A DNA stretch of 64,000 nt from NCBI GenBank assembly GCA_016710785.1, contig JADJUE010000004.1, forward strand, positions 292,710-356,709, written 5' to 3'. Positions 26,747-35,735 of this stretch are shown piece by piece. The stretch comes from Candidatus Epilinea brevis. GTDB lineage: Bacteria; Chloroflexota; Anaerolineae; Epilineales; Epilineaceae. Under the pieces are notes generated by a model. The model was not told the origin of the DNA and did no database searches. It worked only from the letters and a program-made list of their open reading frames with translations. The position numbers were made by a program, and so were the translations under genes. The stretch's first letter is position 1; every line of letters starts with the position of its first letter.

Positions 26747-27171
26747 CCTTACGGTACCTGCTCGACACCTGCGTCGTCTCCGAATTCGTCAAACCAAGGC
26801 CTGAGGTCAACGTGGTCAAGTGGCTGAGTTCGATCGAGGTCGATCGTGCGTTTCTGAGCGTCGTGACCCTGGGCGAGGTTCAGTTCGGCATCAGCCAGCG
26901 ACCGGCGTCGAACCGTCGAACAGAACTCGAGGTCTGGCTGAATGCCGACCTGCTGAGCCAGTTTGGCGATCGCATGCTCGCGCTGGACGGTGACACGATG
27001 CTCACCTGGGGTCGCCTGACGGCGGAACAACGACAACGCGGCGAACCGATGGGGGTCATGGACTCCCTCATCGCCGCAACCGCGATCCAGCACCAAATGG
27101 TGCTGGTGACTCGCAATGTGACCGATTTCCGCTTCACGGGGCTCAGCCTGTTCAATCCGTGGGAGCATTGA
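26743..27171 (+). CDS. PIN-domain toxin (VapC/FitB-like)
   Basis: 142 residues. PIN fold with Asp in YLLDTCVVSEF, Glu in TLGEVQFGI, Asp in GVMDSLIAATA; the last acidic site reads LVTRNVTDF, with Asn/Thr around the usual Asp. A Mg-dependent RNase usually cutting tRNA or rRNA (family knowledge). GTG start overlaps the antitoxin stop. A complete addiction pair. Confidence 0.92.
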   Translation: MTLRYLLDTCVVSEFVKPRPEVNVVKWLSSIEVDRAFLSVVTLGEVQFGISQRPASNRRTELEVWLNADLLSQFGDRMLALDGDTMLTWGRLTAEQRQRGEPMGVMDSLIAATAIQHQMVLVTRNVTDFRFTGLSLFNPWEH

Positions 27172-27232
27172 CTCGCTGTTTGTCGCTCAGCGCCTGACAT
27201 CGCACCCTGTCAGCCGTTCCGCGATGCGCCGG

Positions 27233-27679
27233 TCATAGCGGTACAAAAGCAGCGAGCACCTTTTCGTACACGGGTCGCCGAAAAGCGACGGCCCGGTTCA
27301 TGAGTTCGCCGGGGGGCAGGAACTGGAAGGCCTCGAACTCGACGCCATCCGGGCGCACCAGGGCGCCGGGGGTCAGACGCAGCAGGAACCAGCGCTGAAC
27401 CTGACCCCAGCCCACTTTCGGGCGCCGGTACTCCAGGGGCAGTTCATACGCGAGCCATTCGGGGAACTCGGCGACGATGGTCACGTCGTCGGCCGTCAGC
27501 CCGGTCTCCTCGGCGAGTTCGCGCATCACAGCCGATGCGGGCGTCTCGCCTTCCTCGATGCCGCCTTGGGGCATCTGCCAGGCGTTGTCCGTGGTCCCCT
27601 TGCGCTTGAGGGCGAGCACATGGCCTTGGGCATCGACGACGCAGGCACCGACGTTGGCGCGAAAGTAGGCGCTTGTCAT
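27233..27679 (-). CDS. rppH: Nudix hydrolase, RNA pyrophosphohydrolase type
   Basis: 148 residues. Nudix box GGIEEGETPASAVMRELAEE followed by TGL in the usual place, N-terminal YFRANVGACVVDAQGHVLAL and the RppH-like WQMPQGG and LLEY-type LPLEYRRPKVGW. RppH removes pyrophosphate from the mRNA 5' end and opens decay; plant-type dinucleoside polyphosphate hydrolases have the same features. ATG 27679. No operon partner. Confidence 0.87.
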   Translation of the reverse strand: MTSAYFRANVGACVVDAQGHVLALKRKGTTDNAWQMPQGGIEEGETPASAVMRELAEETGLTADDVTIVAEFPEWLAYELPLEYRRPKVGWGQVQRWFLLRLTPGALVRPDGVEFEAFQFLPPGELMNRAVAFRRPVYEKVLAAFVPL

Positions 27680-27705
27680 CCGGGGTCACCCTTCGTGATT
27701 CAAGG

Positions 27706-27906
27706 TCATGGTTGACGGCGGTGGCCTGGCAAGCGGCGGCGCCGCGGCAACCTTCGCGCCGCCGCCAGCAAGGGTTCGTTGTCGCCCAACAGGTCTTCGG
27801 TCTGCAGGACATCTTCGGGCGTCGTCGGCCGCACGCCGAGGTCCTCGATGGGCAGGCTGTCCGAGCGTCCGGCGCGCAGGGCCCGGCGCACCGACAGGGC
27901 AAGCTT
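27706..27906 (-). pseudogene. Remnant of an S41-type peptidase C-terminus
   Basis: About 65 residues on the minus strand resemble the end of S41-family peptidases: RRALRAGRSDSLPIEDLGVR followed by PTTPEDVLQTEDLLGDNEPL, in the family a GTPLEDLGVVPD...DLL...NxDLL pattern. Nothing else of the gene is present and the flanks hold no matching domain. The rest of the 530-bp gap (27680-28213) shows nothing recognisable. Confidence 0.45.
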
Positions 27907-28213
27907 ACGCTTTGCTACGAGCGGCGTCAATGGCTTCCTCTGACCTCGATACGTCTTCGGGCAGAGAGGAAGGGCGGACCGTTCCCAGTACCCAAGACGT
28001 CCGGAACTGCTCCACCTTTGGTGGTCGTCGGGCAAAATGGGCGCTATGGTGTCAAGCGTCGAAGCCGACTCCGGCTGGCCAGCACAACGCCTCGACCGGG
28101 GATGGCATCGTCCAGGAGTTCCGGCCGCGCATGTCCCCGACTTACATCTGAAGCCGGCAATGTCCGGCACTCCGAACCAGAGCAAGGCCAGTTGACGCAA
28201 AGGAGAAACCGCC

Positions 28214-29275
28214 ATGCACGCGACTTTCCAAGAGATCCCTTTCGATCCGAACACCGCCGACGACGACCTGTGGCGCAAGTTCCACGTCTACCGCCGCGCT
28301 CGCTGGGAGGAGCGGGGGGATCCCAACTGGCCCTTCTCCCCGGATGACAACTTTGCGGACTCCCAGCGGGCTTTGTGTCGTGACGAGGACGAGGCCCGTT
28401 ACCACTTCGTCGTCGCGCAGGACGATCGCGTCATCGCATCCTTCGGTGGTATGGCGTGTCGGCCGGGAACCGCCAACCATGAGATCAACGGTCACATCCT
28501 CCGATCCTACGGGGCCGTCTTGAAACCCTGGCGGCGACGCGGCATCGGCCGAAGCTGGCTGGAGCGCACCTTGGAGTGGATGCCGCTGACCGGCGCCACC
28601 ACGCTCACGGTCTATGTCGACGATCCGGACGGACACCCATTCATGCGCGCCATCTGCGGCGAGCCCCGACAGGTCGACCGCCTCAGCCGCGCGGATCTCC
28701 AAGCGCTGGATTGGGCGATGGTGGATCGGTGGGTGGCTGCGGCGCGCGAGACTGCACCCGGTTATGTCGTCGAGCTCTACGAGGACCGCCTACCGGAGGC
28801 CCTCTGGCCCGAGTACTGCGCGGCGGTGGAGGAACTGCAGCGCCACGCGCCACGCGATGGACTGGACATGGGCGACTGGCGGTTCACGCCCAAAGACCTG
28901 GCGACCCATTACGAAGCGGTGGCCATCCATAAGTCCGACCATCACGTGGTGCTGGTGCGGGATCCGCAGGGGGAGATCGTGGCGGTCACCGATGCGGGCT
29001 GGTACCCCTACGTGCCGGACCAGCTGCAGCAGTTCTTCACCGGGGTGCATCCGCGAACCCGTTCCCTGGGGCTGGGCAAGCTGATCAAGGCCCGCATGTT
29101 GCAGTTCGCCCGCCTCCGCTACGCCCCCCACAAGCTCAGATGGGTGCACACGAGCAACGCCACCAGCAACGCGGCGATGCTGAGCATCAACGAGCGCCTG
29201 GGCTTCGAGGAGCGCCTGGTCACGGGGACCTACCAGGCGGAGAAGACGCAGATCGAAGCGTATCTGGGGCGGTGA
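28214..29275 (+). CDS. Tandem GNAT acetyltransferase, mycothiol synthase-like
   Basis: 353 residues with two GNAT folds. The N-terminal one has YGAVLKPWRRRGIGRSWLER (acetyl-CoA loop), the C-terminal one GVHPRTRSLGLGKLIKARML and NATSNAAMLSINERLGF. The double arrangement recalls MshD, but no mycothiol genes are near, so it is best described as a GNAT of unknown substrate. AAGGAG site 8 bp before ATG 28214. Stands alone. Confidence 0.85.
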   Translation: MHATFQEIPFDPNTADDDLWRKFHVYRRARWEERGDPNWPFSPDDNFADSQRALCRDEDEARYHFVVAQDDRVIASFGGMACRPGTANHEINGHILRSYGAVLKPWRRRGIGRSWLERTLEWMPLTGATTLTVYVDDPDGHPFMRAICGEPRQVDRLSRADLQALDWAMVDRWVAAARETAPGYVVELYEDRLPEALWPEYCAAVEELQRHAPRDGLDMGDWRFTPKDLATHYEAVAIHKSDHHVVLVRDPQGEIVAVTDAGWYPYVPDQLQQFFTGVHPRTRSLGLGKLIKARMLQFARLRYAPHKLRWVHTSNATSNAAMLSINERLGFEERLVTGTYQAEKTQIEAYLGR

Positions 29276-29460
29276 GGTGGCCGCTGCCCGGGCGCGGCGG
29301 ATGGAGCGGCGCCCGAGCTGGCGGCCGCCTTCAGGCGCATTCGGAACCTGGCATAGGCGCCCGGAATGGGCCGCGGCGCTCTGTGCACGGGGCCCACGGG
29401 CTGCGGCGATTGGCGTCTCGGAATGAACTGTCAGCCTTCACGGCAGGGGATCCGGGATTT

Positions 29461-29586
29461 GATGCCTTCATAAGGTGCTTATGATGCCTTCATAAGGTAG
29501 TTATGAAGGCATCATAGCTCCACCGTTTACGGCAGCATCTGCCCGCGTTTACGGCATCATCGGCTCGCGATTACGGCATCACTTCC
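29461..29586. repeat. Hairpin and short tandem repeats, probable element end
   Basis: A 16-bp direct repeat at 29461-29476 and 29483-29498, whose second copy forms a perfect 13-bp inverted repeat with 29501-29513 (5-base loop). It is followed by three imperfect 21-22 bp repeats (about 29523, 29545, 29566; common core TTACGGCA(T/G)CA). Such multi-copy termini are typical of IS21-family ends, so this may be the last trace of a deleted element. The rest of 29276-29873 has no gene that I can support. Confidence 0.5.
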
Positions 29587-29756
29587 TGTGGATGTCGGCG
29601 GCATCCGTATGACCTGCCGCCGTGATGGGGCCAACGCTCCTGGAAGCGCGTCGCCGGGTCGCCCCCAGGGTGAAGGTTCCATCCAACCCCAAGCCGGACG
29701 GGCCACGTCCCGCCGGCTTGTCAAGGCACCGAGCAATGCGGTCGCAGGTATCGCGA

Positions 29757-29838
29757 AGGTGGGGATCCCGTGGCGGCGCGGCGGTCGCGATCAGCGGGTT
29801 TGTGGGCCGAGTCCCTTCGCGGCCCAGGTGCGCGGTAT
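29757..29838. repeat. Dispersed repeat, copy A
   Basis: About 80 bp shared with 31800-31880: a nearly identical 33-bp core beginning GTGGGGATCC and a second shared word CGCGGCCCAGG some 45 bp further. Found only in the accessory part of the window; no coding sense. Confidence 0.5.
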
Positions 29839-29873
29839 ATGGATGGGGATCGTCGCGACCCAGCCGGCCACCC

Positions 29874-30836
29874 TCAGCCCACCGCCGCGTCCAGGGTCAT
29901 CACGACGTTGCCCGTCTTCTGCCAGCTCTCGACGTACCGTGTCGCGGCGACCACATCCTCGATCGGGTAGCTGCGGTCTACAACGGGCCTGTACCGCCCC
30001 TCCTCGACGAGCGCCTTGACAAGGAGCACCTTCTCCCGCGAATAGCCCATGCCCGGTTTCATGCCTACGACCTTCCTACCCCCGAACCACCGCGTAGCGA
30101 TCGCGAAAGCCACGTTGTGCAGTCCGTCGGTCGGCACGAAGCGTCCCCGCGGGGCGAGGGACCGGCGCGAACGGAGAAAGGAATACTTCCCGACGGCATC
30201 GAGGATCACGTCGTAGGTCGCGCCGTTGCGCGTGAAGTCCTCCTGCGCGTAGTCGATCACCGCGTCGGCGCCCAGCGTGCGCATGAGCTCGACGTTCTTC
30301 GCGGTGCACACCGCCGTGACGTGGGCGCCGAGGTGCCGGCCTAGCTGGACCGCGGCGGTACCACAGGATCCCGATGCCCCGTAGACGAGCAGGCGTGTCC
30401 CGGTGCCGACAGCTCCGGCATTGAGGTGCCCCCAGGCCTGGCTCACCCCGTCGCACAGCGCCGCTGCCCCAACGAAGGTGGTGCCCTCCGGGATGTGGGC
30501 CATCAGGCCGGCTTCACGGACACAGATGTAGTCGGCGTGGGCGCCGCCTCGGAGGCCGAACACGCGGTCTCCCTCGGCGTAGGCCGTGACCCCGGTGCCC
30601 ACTGCTTCGACCACGCCGGCGAACTCCAGGCCCAGCACCCTCCGCTTCGGGCGCCGGAGGCCGAGCAGGAAGCGCCAGACGAAGGGCTGGGCGCGGCGCA
30701 TGTGGCAGTCGGTCTGGGTCACCGTGGTGGCATGCACCCGCACGAGCACCTCGCCGGCCGCCGGAGTCGGCGCCGGGGCCTCCTCGATGCGAAGCACTTC
30801 GGGAGGCCCGTAGCGATCGTGGACGACAACCCTCAT
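29874..30836 (-). CDS. Zinc-independent MDR alcohol dehydrogenase / quinone oxidoreductase
   Basis: 320 residues of the medium-chain dehydrogenase fold: VLRIEEAPAPTPAAGEVLVR, VLGLEFAGVVEAVG, coenzyme site VYGASGSCGTAAVQLGRHLG and a C-terminal YPIEDVVAATRYVESWQKTG. No structural-zinc Cys cluster, so the quinone oxidoreductase branch. ATG 30836; the ATGA at its start overlaps the stop of a relic of a second MDR gene. Confidence 0.88.
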   Translation of the reverse strand: MRVVVHDRYGPPEVLRIEEAPAPTPAAGEVLVRVHATTVTQTDCHMRRAQPFVWRFLLGLRRPKRRVLGLEFAGVVEAVGTGVTAYAEGDRVFGLRGGAHADYICVREAGLMAHIPEGTTFVGAAALCDGVSQAWGHLNAGAVGTGTRLLVYGASGSCGTAAVQLGRHLGAHVTAVCTAKNVELMRTLGADAVIDYAQEDFTRNGATYDVILDAVGKYSFLRSRRSLAPRGRFVPTDGLHNVAFAIATRWFGGRKVVGMKPGMGYSREKVLLVKALVEEGRYRPVVDRSYPIEDVVAATRYVESWQKTGNVVMTLDAAVG

Positions 30837-30950
30837 CGGCCGGCACCGGCGAGGGTGATGACGACAGTCCCGTGGCTGTGCAGCATTAAGGCCTCCTGTG
30901 CATCGTTCGGCCGATCGCCGAAGCCGATCGGCTGTTTGCGCTCACTGGAC
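30833..30950 (-). pseudogene. Relic of a second MDR dehydrogenase C-terminus
   Basis: The last residues before 30833 read NDAQEALMLHSHGTVVITLA, a close copy of the MDR family end (here GNVVMTL in the intact gene). Only this tail remains, directly upstream of the intact gene, so a tandem pair decayed to one. Confidence 0.4.
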
Positions 30951-31032
30951 CGTACGCACCCAGGGTGCCCCATGTTGCACAGCACGCCGCCTGCGGCTCC
31001 CCCGCCGCGCCGCCGCGGTGGCACGCAAGTCC

Positions 31033-31215
31033 ATGACGGACTTCATTCTGGACAGCGCGTGCGATGCGGCGGAGCTGACCCTGCTCGACCAGCGCCTCTT
31101 CATGGTCTCCGGTAGTCAGTTGCAGGACTTCTTGGACTTGCTGGATCGACCGTCACGGGAACATCCCGGCCTGAAAGAGCTGCTGGTTGCGGGATGTTCA
31201 TCGACAAAGAGCTGA
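31033..31215 (+). pseudogene. Truncated DUF1778 (TacA-type) antitoxin
   Basis: 60 residues matching the C-terminal two-thirds of DUF1778 antitoxins: MTDFILDSACDAAELTLLDQ, RLFMVSGSQLQDFLDLLDRP, then HPGLKELL. The N-terminal ribbon-helix-helix segment has no start and is degraded in the sequence upstream, and no GNAT toxin follows. Dead member of a TA pair. Confidence 0.7.
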
Positions 31216-31380
31216 GGGGAGGGCGCTGCTGACGCATCGCACCGATGGTTGCGGTCCTATGGGTTGGCACAAGCGGGGATCGGCCACGGTCAGAACATGG
31301 GCTTGATCGCTGGCGGCGAACGCGTTACCGTCAACCTACTGAATCGGAGTTTAGGCAGGGGAGGGCAGAGCGTCTCGCGC

Positions 31381-31500
31381 AACAGCATGCTCTTGCGATC
31401 GCTACAGCCCAGTGTTTCGTTCGTAGTAGCGGCTGTTGCGAACGAAGTACTGGGCTGTTGCCAACGCAACACTGGGCTGTTAGGAAGCCAACAGCATGCT
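31381..31500. repeat. MITE-like block bounded by 11-bp direct repeats
   Basis: An 11-bp word containing AGCATGCT occurs at 31381-31391 and 31490-31500. Between them a near-perfect inverted repeat (about 31404-31422 with 31439-31458; arms ACAGCCCAGT / ACTGGGCTGT) and a third ACTGGGCTGT at 31471-31480. No coding sense. Looks like a small non-autonomous element or a structured RNA. The rest of 31216-31960 holds only the dispersed repeat at 31800. Confidence 0.5.
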
Positions 31501-31799
31501 GAAACCAACGCCTCTCAAAGCAGTTGCCAAAGCCCGGAAGAGGCATGACACGCGGAGGTCGTCGCCCTGCGGCTTTCCGATGCGGTAGCCGGATGCGCTT
31601 AAGTATATCGTCAGGATTCGGCGCTCGGAAGCCCTTTTTGCCGCAGTCAGCCGCTCCCGCCCGCCGATCGCATGTCGGACGCCGCACGAGGCCAGGTATG
31701 TATGGGAGACGTCGCTCCGCGCTGCTGCCAGGGCAGCTTCGCACTATGTGGTCGATTCCCGCCCGCTCCCCCGCCAGGATTCCAAGGTTGTGACTGTGG

Positions 31800-31880
31800 C
31801 GGTGGGGATCCTGTGGCGGCGCGGCGGTCGCGATGGTCCGGTCTTCGGGCCGCGAAGCGACGCGGCCCAGGTTCGCGGGT
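31800..31880. repeat. Dispersed repeat, copy B
   Basis: Partner of 29757-29838 (see there). Lies just before the IS21 left terminus. Confidence 0.5.
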
Positions 31881-32069
31881 GACGACCTGGCGACTGTCGC
31901 GACAATTCAAGATTGCCGGGGCAAAACCAGTTGCTTCCAATCGCAGCGACTGTCAAGGGCCGGGCAACGGACCACAGTTGGGGTCGGGTCAACGGACCAC
32001 ACTTCGCGGTAGAGCAGCAAGGGGCTGGTGGGTAGCCGATCGGGTCGGGTCAACGGACCACAGTAACGG

Positions 32070-32807
32070 TCAGTCAGGTCGGCGGGCGGTGCGGAAGGAG
32101 CGGCCGTCGAGCACCAGGATGTGGCTGTGGTGCAGAAGGCGATCCATGGCGGCGGTGGCGAGGAGGGCATCGCCGAAGAGGGGATACCACTCGGTGATGT
32201 CGCGGTTGGAGGTGATGAGGGTCGAGCTCCTTTCGTAGCGTTGGCGGATGATCTCGTAGAGGTCCATCGGCTCATCGTCGGTGAGCGGCCGGAGGCCGAG
32301 GTCATCAATGATGAGGAGCCGAGGCGAGGTGAAACGGGCCAGCTTGCGATCGTGGCTGCCGTCGCCGCGGGCGGCGCGGAGGGAGGCGAACATCTGGTGG
32401 GCGGTGACGTAGAGGGCGCTGTGGCCAGACAGACAGGCTCGTTGACCAATGGCCTGGGCGAGGTGGGACTTGCCGACACCGGCCGGGCCGACGAGTATGA
32501 GGTTGGTGTGGGTGTCGAGGAAGCGACCGGTAGCTAGATCCAGGATCTTGGCCTTGGGCAGCTCGGGGTTGAAGGTGAAGTCGAAGTCGTCGAAAGACTT
32601 GCGAGACTCGAAGGCAGCTCGGGAGAGCCGAAGCTGAAGTTGCTTGGCCTCGCGGCGCTCTGCCTCGTCGGTCAGGAGGCGGTAGAGGAACTCGGTGGTG
32701 CTGATGTCATCGTCGGTTGCCTGCCTGAGCCGCAGGTCCAGAGACTGCAGAACGCCGGAGAGGCGCAGCTTCTTGAGAACGGGAACGAGATCGTCAAGGG
32801 CGGTCAT
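32070..32807 (-). CDS. istB: IS21 helper ATPase IstB
   Basis: 245 residues. AAA+ (DnaC-like) ATPase with Walker A VGPAGVGKSHLAQAIG, Walker B LLIIDDLGLRPL and the sensor region SNRDITEWYPLFGD. It regulates target choice and assembly of the IstA transposase. ATG 32807 lies one base from the istA stop region, so the genes are coupled. Full length for the family. Confidence 0.95.
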   Translation of the reverse strand: MTALDDLVPVLKKLRLSGVLQSLDLRLRQATDDDISTTEFLYRLLTDEAERREAKQLQLRLSRAAFESRKSFDDFDFTFNPELPKAKILDLATGRFLDTHTNLILVGPAGVGKSHLAQAIGQRACLSGHSALYVTAHQMFASLRAARGDGSHDRKLARFTSPRLLIIDDLGLRPLTDDEPMDLYEIIRQRYERSSTLITSNRDITEWYPLFGDALLATAAMDRLLHHSHILVLDGRSFRTARRPD

Positions 32808-32808
32808 G

Positions 32809-34389
32809 TCACTTCCTGAAGGTGCTGAGCAGCTCGAGCACCGAGCGGGCGAAGCGCGGCGCGGCAAGGCGCCCGTGCTGCGGGCGGTGTGTGGGCAGTG
32901 GCTCCAGGTCAAGCGCGCTGGTGAGGATGCGCCGGATGCCCTGGTAGCTGTAGTTGGCAAAGTGGTCCGCCCGCCGGCAGGCTGCCGCTGCCCTCTGGGC
33001 GGGGAACTGCTCGAGATAGCCGACGATGGCCTGCACGTCGCGCAGCTTGGACAGGACATCGTCGGAGGCGATGACGTGGCGGATGTAGGTGCCGACGTCA
33101 GAGCCCAAGGCGTCGGCACGCTCGGTCCAGAAGGACAGGGAACGCTGGGCCAGGGCGGCGCGATGCTCAGGCAAGTGCTGGGCGTCGGTGCTCATCCGGC
33201 CCTTGCCACGACGTTCGTGGGTGGCCAGCCGCTGGTCATTGAAGTAGATGGCGACTGTCGCCGGTGTGGCCTTGATCCACACCCGACGGCCGATGTGCTT
33301 CCAGGGCACCGAGTAGAGCCGGCGCTCGAACTCGACATGGCTGTCGGTATGCACGGTGGCCTCCTTCCAGACCACCGGCTCGTATGGCGCGGCCGGCAGG
33401 AGCAGGAGGGCTGGCTGCTCCTCGGCGAAGGCCTCCAGCGGGCGGCGACCGGTGCTGCCGTGGATGCGCTGGCCTGCGGTTTGGCGCAGCCAGTCCGGCA
33501 GGTCGCCGTTGGCGTCCTGGATGCTCTCGAAGGCGCCGGCGGCCAGGAAGTTGCGGCAGACGTACTTGACCGCCGACTCCACCTTGCCCTTCTTCTGGGG
33601 GCTTCGCACCGGCGTGGGGTCGATCTTGCAGCCGTAGTGCCGCGCCAACTCCCGGTAGCTGCGGCACAGGGCCAGTTCGTGGCGGTCGCCGGCACCGAAG
33701 GCCGCGCGGATGACCGCCGCCTTGAGGTTGTCCGGCACCAGGGTCCGGGGCACGCCCCCGAACCAGCGGAAGGCCTCCACATGCAGGGCCAGCCAGGTCT
33801 CGGCCTTCTGGTCGAAGACGATCTTGGCGAACAGGTGCCGGCTGAAGCCCAGGACCATGACGAAGACCCAGGCCCTCCGCACCAGGCCGCTGTCGGGGTC
33901 GAAAGGGTGACCGGCATAGCCGAAGTCCACCTGCGCCACATCGCCGGCCTCGGTCTCCACCGGGATGACGACATCCTTGGCCTTGACACCCTGCTCGCTG
34001 CGGATGCGCCGCACGGCGCGCTTGACCGCGGACACACTGGCGGTGAAGGTCGGGTCCTTGCGCCGCAGCCGGTCCCAGATGGCCTGCGGTCCGGTGCCGG
34101 CCTCGGTGGCCCTGCGGATCTCAGCCAGCCAGGGCTCGATGCTGCTCGGCACCTTGCGCGGCTCAGGCGGCGGCTTCGCCGCCTCCACGGCCGCCCGAAG
34201 CTCAGCCACATCCGGCGGGTTAGCCGGATTGCCCTCCAGCAGCCCTGCTGCCGCGATGGCCTCCCGGTACTCCCGGTCCGTGCGCGTGCTCATGCGAAGG
34301 AGGCGGGCTCGCTGCCGCGCCCCGACGCCCATTCTGTACAGTCGGACAAGTTCTTGAAGTCGGTGCATGTCGGTTCTCGGTGCGCTCAC
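32809..34389 (-). CDS. istA: IS21 transposase IstA
   Basis: 526 residues. N-terminal helix-turn-helix (LVRLYRMGVGARQRARLLRM), DDE core with the first Asp in VAQVDFGYAGHP, the second in TLVPDNLKAAV and the Glu in KGKVESAVKYV, then a C-terminal IstA-type domain. An alternative start at Met 8 (34368) fits other IstA N-termini equally well. Apparently intact, so the element may still be active. Confidence 0.95.
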   Translation of the reverse strand: MSAPRTDMHRLQELVRLYRMGVGARQRARLLRMSTRTDREYREAIAAAGLLEGNPANPPDVAELRAAVEAAKPPPEPRKVPSSIEPWLAEIRRATEAGTGPQAIWDRLRRKDPTFTASVSAVKRAVRRIRSEQGVKAKDVVIPVETEAGDVAQVDFGYAGHPFDPDSGLVRRAWVFVMVLGFSRHLFAKIVFDQKAETWLALHVEAFRWFGGVPRTLVPDNLKAAVIRAAFGAGDRHELALCRSYRELARHYGCKIDPTPVRSPQKKGKVESAVKYVCRNFLAAGAFESIQDANGDLPDWLRQTAGQRIHGSTGRRPLEAFAEEQPALLLLPAAPYEPVVWKEATVHTDSHVEFERRLYSVPWKHIGRRVWIKATPATVAIYFNDQRLATHERRGKGRMSTDAQHLPEHRAALAQRSLSFWTERADALGSDVGTYIRHVIASDDVLSKLRDVQAIVGYLEQFPAQRAAAACRRADHFANYSYQGIRRILTSALDLEPLPTHRPQHGRLAAPRFARSVLELLSTFRK

Positions 34390-34556
34390 GGCTGGCTCCC
34401 TCCTTGCCCAAGTTGGCGCAAGGAAGACTGCCGCCTGCCAGCGGCAAATCCAGCCTAAGTGTGGTCCGTTGACCCGACCCGACTGTGGTTCGTTGACCCG
34501 ATCCCCAGTGTGGTCCGTTCACCCGACCTGGGTGTGGTTTATAGCCCGGCCTGTGA

Positions 34557-35661
34557 CACTGGAGGGGATGGATCCGACGCCGGAGCGACATCAGCAGGTC
34601 GACATCCCTGAGCCGAAGGTACTGGTGACCGAGTACCAGATCCATCGTCTGACCTGCTCCCGCTGTGGCCAGGTGACGGCTGGGGAGTTGCCTGCCGGGG
34701 TCAGCCGGAGCCGCTTCGGACCACGGACGCAAGGCATGGTGGTGCTCTTGACGGGCCAGTGGCTGCTCAGCAAGCGGATGGCGGCGCTGCTCCTGAGCCA
34801 GGCTCTCGGCCTGGAGCTGAGCCCTGGGACGATCAGCGCCATGGAACGGCGGATGGCCGAAGCCTTGGCAGCGCCGGTGGCCGAAGCTCACGAACACGTC
34901 AAGGCCGCCCCGGTGGTACACGCGGACGAGACGAGCTGGCGAGAGTCCAAGAGCCGAGCCTGGCTGTGGGTGGCGACAACTGCGTTGGTGGCGGTGTTCA
35001 TGATTCACCGCCGGCGTAATGCCAAGGCGGCGCAGGTCCTCTTGGGCGAGGACTTCGCTGGCGTCCTGTGCACCGACCGCTACGGGGCCTACCACTGGGT
35101 CGATCGGCGAGGTCTGTGCTGGTCGCATCTGCTGAGGGACTTCCAGGCCATAGCGGAGCGCTACGGCAGCGAATGGCACGGACGGCGGATGGTTCTGGCC
35201 GGTGGGCGAGTCCTGGCTACGTGGGCTGCCTGGGCTGACGGGCACATCGACCGCGCCGTGATGCTGGCTCGGATTCAGCCTGAGCGCGAACAGATCCAGC
35301 GGATGTTGCTGCTGGGGAGCACCGCCCGCTTCGCATCGGCCAAGACCCGCCGCGCCTGCCGCGAGCTCTTGGGCTGGGAGACCGCCATGTGGCTCTTCCT
35401 GGACGAGCCCGATCTGGCACCCACCAACAACCTGTCCGAGCGTCGCCTCCGCCGCCCCGTTCTCTGGCGAAGCGGCAGCTTCGGCTCCGACAGCCCCGCC
35501 GGCAGCCGCTTCGTCGAGCGCATCCTCACAACCGTGGCCACCCTGTCTACCCAGCAGCGCAATGCCCTCGACTTCCTCATGACAGCCCATGTCAACCACG
35601 TCGCGGGCCTCCCCGTCCCTTCACTCCTACCGTCTCAGGCCCACCCCGCCTGAACGGTTAC
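34557..35661 (+). mobile_element. IS66-family element, copy 1, 5'-truncated
   Basis: Carries the 3' two-thirds of an IS66 element; the 5' end was lost where the IS21 now lies. The right terminal repeat ends at 35661 (GCCTGAACGGTTAC). It bounds the SIR2 block on the left. Lacks an 8-bp duplication present in the other copies, so it is the less damaged gene. Confidence 0.85.
34569..35653 (+). CDS. IS66 transposase, truncated 5' end
   Basis: 361 residues of an IS66 TnpC: Zn-binding LTCSRCGQV, VVHADETSWRE (first Asp), FAGVLCTDRYGAYH (second Asp) and PTNNLSERRLR (Glu region). The N-terminal coiled coil (Glu/Ala/Leu heptads, present in copies 2 and 3) and the GKNSRNSSKPPSSDGPS segment are missing. 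The ATG at 34569 is just the first codon available, not the native start. Probably inactive for lack of the N-terminus. Confidence 0.82.
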
Positions 35662-35735
35662 AGGGACGCAAGTACAGCAAGGCGTGGCGGTGCCTAGACG
35701 GATGGCACATCACATGTCGGCAACAGATGGGCAGT

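Larger units (their letters stand above)
31957..34550 (-). mobile_element. IS21-family insertion sequence
   Basis: Carries istA and istB, each end bearing several copies of a roughly 20-bp terminal repeat (GGTCGGGTCAACGGACCACA orientation): about 31957-31978, 31981-32001 and 32042-32063 on the left; 34460-34479, 34484-34504 and 34510-34529 on the right. Multiple terminal repeats and the gene pair are diagnostic of IS21. It appears intact. The right end abuts a 5'-truncated IS66 gene (junction near 34557). Confidence 0.9.

Noticed and set aside
28214..29275. Mycothiol synthase (mshD)
   Set aside because: Double GNAT fold fits, but no other mycothiol genes and substrate loops are not decisive.
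29520..29590. CRISPR-like spacing of repeats
   Set aside because: Only three degenerate 21-22 bp units without spacers; no cas genes in the window.
32695..34458. 587-aa open frame opposite istA
   Set aside because: istA and istB are intact and the opposite frame has no homology.
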